A stretch of DNA of 64,000 bases, taken from assembly GCA_013152205.1 (NCBI GenBank), contig JAADGV010000115.1:1-64000 (forward strand). The letters are read 5' to 3'. The notes beneath the pieces were generated by a model. It saw only the letters and a list, made by a program, of their open reading frames with translations. It made no database searches and was not told where the DNA came from. The stretch's first letter is position 1. Each line of letters starts with the position of its first letter. The stretch comes from Planctomycetota bacterium. GTDB lineage: Bacteria; Planctomycetota; Planctomycetia; Pirellulales; Lacipirellulaceae. Below, piece after piece: positions 61,674-64,000 of the stretch. The position numbers and the translations under genes were made by a program.

Positions 61674-62936
61674 TTAGCTTCGGGCGAACTGCGACTGCTT
61701 GGAAACTTGGTATTCAACAGCCAGATGGGGTGTCTCGATGCGGTTTTGGCCATTGGCTAGCGACTCGACACAAGCTGCCAGAATACCGGACGTTAGCAGC
61801 GTACGCTCGACCGGATAGGGCGCAACGCCGGTTAGAAATGTCTCTTCAACCTTGGACATCAATGCCGCAGAATAGGTGACATTGGGCGTTGAGGGCAAAT
61901 AGAACAATGTAGAAAGAGGTTTCGACTTATCTTTCAATCTGGCGGCGAACGTGAAGTCGCCGACCAAGCCATTCATCAGCATCATCGTAGCCTTAGTGCC
62001 GTCGAGATACTGCACGCGGTAAACAATCGGATCTTTTACCCACTTGCGCATCTGCCCAGCCGTTGGGTAGCGGTGGCTGAAGGTCTCGGGTTGTGCGAGC
62101 GTTTGGCTGCGGCAGAGGCAAGCGTGAAAAAGTTCGGGATCCCAGCCGCCGTTTTGCCAATTGTCGGTGTCCATTGCTTTCCAAACCGATTCGCCGCGTA
62201 GAGCTTCTACGGAAGCGACTCCGGTTTCGCCGCCCCGTCGGCGTTCGGCCATGCACTGGATTGCTTCCAGCGCATGAAAATCGTAGCTGTCGACCCCGCC
62301 CATCGCGACGCACATCAACTCCTCGACTTCTGCGCCAAAAGGCATCTCGATAGCCGGCATTCGCCAGGTGACTGGCAACGACGAGCCTGCCAGATAGGGA
62401 ATCTTCATCTCGCGGGCCGTATCGGCCATCTCTTTGGCCCATTCCCATTTCCACGAGAGGTGTTTGTCGTTAAACATCGGAACCACACGGCCATCCTGCT
62501 TAAAGACGTCGACAATCTGCTTGAAAAACTCGTAACGCGGGTACTGCGTTTGCCCAAGGTCGTTGACGTGATAATCACCATGCTCGCCGATGACAAGCAC
62601 GGCATCGACAGCCAGCTTGTTGCCGCCACAGCGAAGAGTTTCGGCTATCGTCGGATAAATAGGAAAACCAAACTCACGCGAACGGCTAACGCTTAAATCG
62701 TTCTCGGGTTTTTGATCGACGTAAGCCGCAACGACATCAAATGGCGGTTGGTGCCACTTGCCCTGCGAGGGATAGCCGACAAGAAACCTTTCGCCCATGT
62801 GCCAAGCATGTGAATGATATCGCCACTCGGTGGTAATAATCGCCATGCGACGCCGTTGGTTAGTCTGCGCCCAACCTAGAGACGACGAAGTCAAACCACC
62901 GCCAATGGCACCAAGAAACAATCGTCTTGAGATCAT
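61674..62936 (-). CDS. Tat-exported protein of unknown function
   Basis: A 420-residue protein with a Tat-type signal (MISRRLFLGAIGGG). The mature part contains RRRMAIITTEWRYHSHAWHM, FPIYPTIAETLRCGG, DAVLVIGEHGDYHVNDLGQT and RYEFFKQIVDVF. The pattern is a Rossmann-like alpha/beta protein conserved in planctomycetes, but I know no biochemical function. The ATG at 62936 follows GGAGAGAAG. It lies upstream of the PSD1 gene on the same strand with a 265-bp gap that contains a partial repeat module, so co-transcription is uncertain. Confidence 0.8.
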   Translation of the reverse strand: MISRRLFLGAIGGGLTSSSLGWAQTNQRRRMAIITTEWRYHSHAWHMGERFLVGYPSQGKWHQPPFDVVAAYVDQKPENDLSVSRSREFGFPIYPTIAETLRCGGNKLAVDAVLVIGEHGDYHVNDLGQTQYPRYEFFKQIVDVFKQDGRVVPMFNDKHLSWKWEWAKEMADTAREMKIPYLAGSSLPVTWRMPAIEMPFGAEVEELMCVAMGGVDSYDFHALEAIQCMAERRRGGETGVASVEALRGESVWKAMDTDNWQNGGWDPELFHACLCRSQTLAQPETFSHRYPTAGQMRKWVKDPIVYRVQYLDGTKATMMLMNGLVGDFTFAARLKDKSKPLSTLFYLPSTPNVTYSAALMSKVEETFLTGVAPYPVERTLLTSGILAACVESLANGQNRIETPHLAVEYQVSKQSQFARS

Positions 62937-63381
62937 TTTACTTCTCTCCGGGGGCAACTTACTAAAATGGGGATGCCAGACAGCTTAGCGCGGCCTTTGG
63001 CTGCAAACAAAAAAAGGGAACCGCTAATCAGCGCTAATACACGCTAATGGGTAATAACAGGCGAAAAAAAGGTTCAGTAGTTTCAAATTTGAATCGTGGC
63101 AAACTTGGGAGGTTTGAAATTAGTGCTTATCAGCGCTGATTAGCGGTTCCCTTCTTCCTAAAAAAGTGTGTCAAGAAAACAAGCTTTTATGGGTTTGTTT
63201 CCAGACAGCATAAGGCGACCGAACAGCCCGGTGCAAATGTTTTTTTGCCGAAGGGGTTCTGTATCGTAGTCCAGAGTGGCTCAGTATTGCTGCTTGCCCT
63301 GGGCTACGAAGTGTAACCCCTTTGGGGTATAGTCTTTGGGTTAGGGATCTCTGTTTGGCCACATATGGAACTACTGAAATT
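62937..63381. repeat. Intergenic region with two fold-back elements
   Basis: No gene is seen. 63014-63035 and 63132-63153 are perfect 22-bp inverted copies (AAGGGAACCGCTAATCAGCG plus CT), enclosing the AGTTTCAAATTTGAATCGTG module at 63076-63110. A second inverted repeat, about 63249-63322, pairs AAGGGGTT...CGTAGTCCAG with CTGGGCTACG...AACCCCTT, related to the 8750-8956 element. Confidence 0.85.
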
Positions 63382-64000
63382 ATGGAACTATTTTTTGCGG
63401 ATCAACCTAGCTGGGCACTGGTGGTTGAGATTATTGCGATTCTTGTGGTGCTTGGTAAAGCGGCTGATTGGCTGGTGGGCGAGGCGGTGGTTCTCTCTGA
63501 ACGGTCGGGGTTGCCCAAAGTTATTATTGGCGCGACCGTTGTTAGTCTGGGGACAACGGCCCCCGAAGCTGCCGTCTCGGTGTTGGCTGCCTTGCAAGGT
63601 AACCCTGACTTGGCGCTTGGCAATGCGGTGGGCTCGATTATCTGCGACACCGGTCTGATCCTCGGTATCGCTTGTCTCATTTTACCGCTGAAGTTGCCGC
63701 GACTTATTGTGAATCGGCAAGGTTGGCTTCAATTCGGTGCTGGTTGGTTGCTGGTTGCCGCCTGCTGGCCTTGGCAAGAGGGGACGAATCCCTTCAAAAC
63801 AGGTGGTGTGTTACCTCAGTGGATGGGATTTGTCTTTCTGGTGCTGTTGGTCGGATATTTATTTCTTTCTGTGCGTTGGGCCAAGCTGGCGGGGAGTGCA
63901 CCGGAGTTAGAGGAATTTGAGAGCGACGCCTCGGCATCGATGCCTTACGTCGTAGGGAAATTGCTCGTTGCCATTTCGCTGGTTGTAGGCAGTAGCCATG
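63382..64000 (+). CDS. Na+/Ca2+ exchanger (CaCA family), 3' end beyond the window
   Basis: An open frame runs from ATG 63382 to the window end, giving 206 residues with several membrane helices. The alpha-1 repeat is clear: GATVVSLGTTAPEAAVS (about residues 48-64), then NAVGSIICDTGLILG, where the usual GSN-x-x-N is replaced by GSIICD. Further helices (GAGWLLVAACWPW, MGFVFLVLLVGYLFLSV) and an acidic loop follow. The family exchanges Na+ or H+ for Ca2+ or similar cations across the inner membrane. The second alpha repeat lies outside the window, so completeness is unknown. Confidence 0.88.
   Translation, partial: MELFFADQPSWALVVEIIAILVVLGKAADWLVGEAVVLSERSGLPKVIIGATVVSLGTTAPEAAVSVLAALQGNPDLALGNAVGSIICDTGLILGIACLILPLKLPRLIVNRQGWLQFGAGWLLVAACWPWQEGTNPFKTGGVLPQWMGFVFLVLLVGYLFLSVRWAKLAGSAPELEEFESDASASMPYVVGKLLVAISLVVGSSH

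Noticed and set aside
1-64000. tRNA, rRNA or riboswitch genes
   Set aside because: No cloverleaf, rRNA segment or known riboswitch consensus was recognised by eye on either strand; a covariance-model scan would be needed to exclude them fully.

Overview
The window looks like chromosome of a planctomycete, most likely order Pirellulales. The grounds are families largely confined to that phylum: a DUF1559 type II pseudopilin-like protein, PEP-CTERM proteins (one with a dockerin-like insert), a PSCyt1/DUF1549/DUF1553 giant cytochrome protein with its DUF1501 partner, a PVC-type membrane-bound dehydrogenase fused to ThuA and SGNH domains, Tat-exported Gfo/Idh/MocA oxidoreductases and TIM-barrel isomerases, and a fused ResB-CcsA protein. 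GC looks to be slightly above 50% by eye. Many genes lack a clear Shine-Dalgarno sequence, and several start at GTG or TTG. No rRNA, tRNA or CRISPR was seen.

Layout. 0-5 kb: a minus-strand set of TPR lipoprotein-like/secreted protein, sensor kinase and OmpR-type regulator, with a fold-back repeat between kinase and regulator. 5-9 kb: a GH28-like polygalacturonase, a small secreted protein and a Gly/His-repeat TPR protein. 8.7-9.2 kb: a dense block of nested palindromes directly upstream of a probable acquired gene, a trypsin-like protease with a transposase-like N-terminal HTH segment. 11.9-18 kb: a minus-strand operon of four exported hydrolases (esterase, PhoPQ-related protein, dienelactone-hydrolase-like protein, C45 acyltransferase). 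18-24.5 kb: PEP-CTERM and pseudopilin genes. 24.6-29.3 kb: a TetR regulator divergent from a ceramidase-like protein, then a redoxin/cytochrome c/copper-monooxygenase/EF-hand lipoprotein. 29.5-31.5 kb: a transposase remnant, a DUF4160/DUF2442 pair whose first gene has a damaged start, and a TatD-family hydrolase. 31.8-43 kb: HEAT protein with small membrane partner, cytochrome c biogenesis, lipoprotein, an HTH-acidic-membrane-anchor protein, inositol-phosphatase family enzyme, a PEP-CTERM tail relic and an FRG-domain protein. 43-63 kb: a carbohydrate-catabolism region typical of planctomycetes (ThuA-dehydrogenase-cytochrome fusion, two Gfo/Idh/MocA proteins, PhyH oxygenase, sugar isomerase, beta-propeller glycosidase-like protein, parallel beta-helix protein, DUF1501, PSCyt/PSD1). 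The window ends in a truncated Na+/Ca2+ exchanger.

How the genes fit together: most of the window is exported degradative enzymes and the surface or redox proteins that accompany them. The intergenic regions are the unusual part. At least eight carry long imperfect inverted repeats (fold-backs) built from a small set of shared sequence modules, some of them inserted between genes that would normally be adjacent in an operon. These modules, a MITE-like pair at 20.6 and 29.5 kb, a roughly 180-bp direct repeat at 20.9 and 58.0 kb, and two gene relics show substantial past mobile-element activity.
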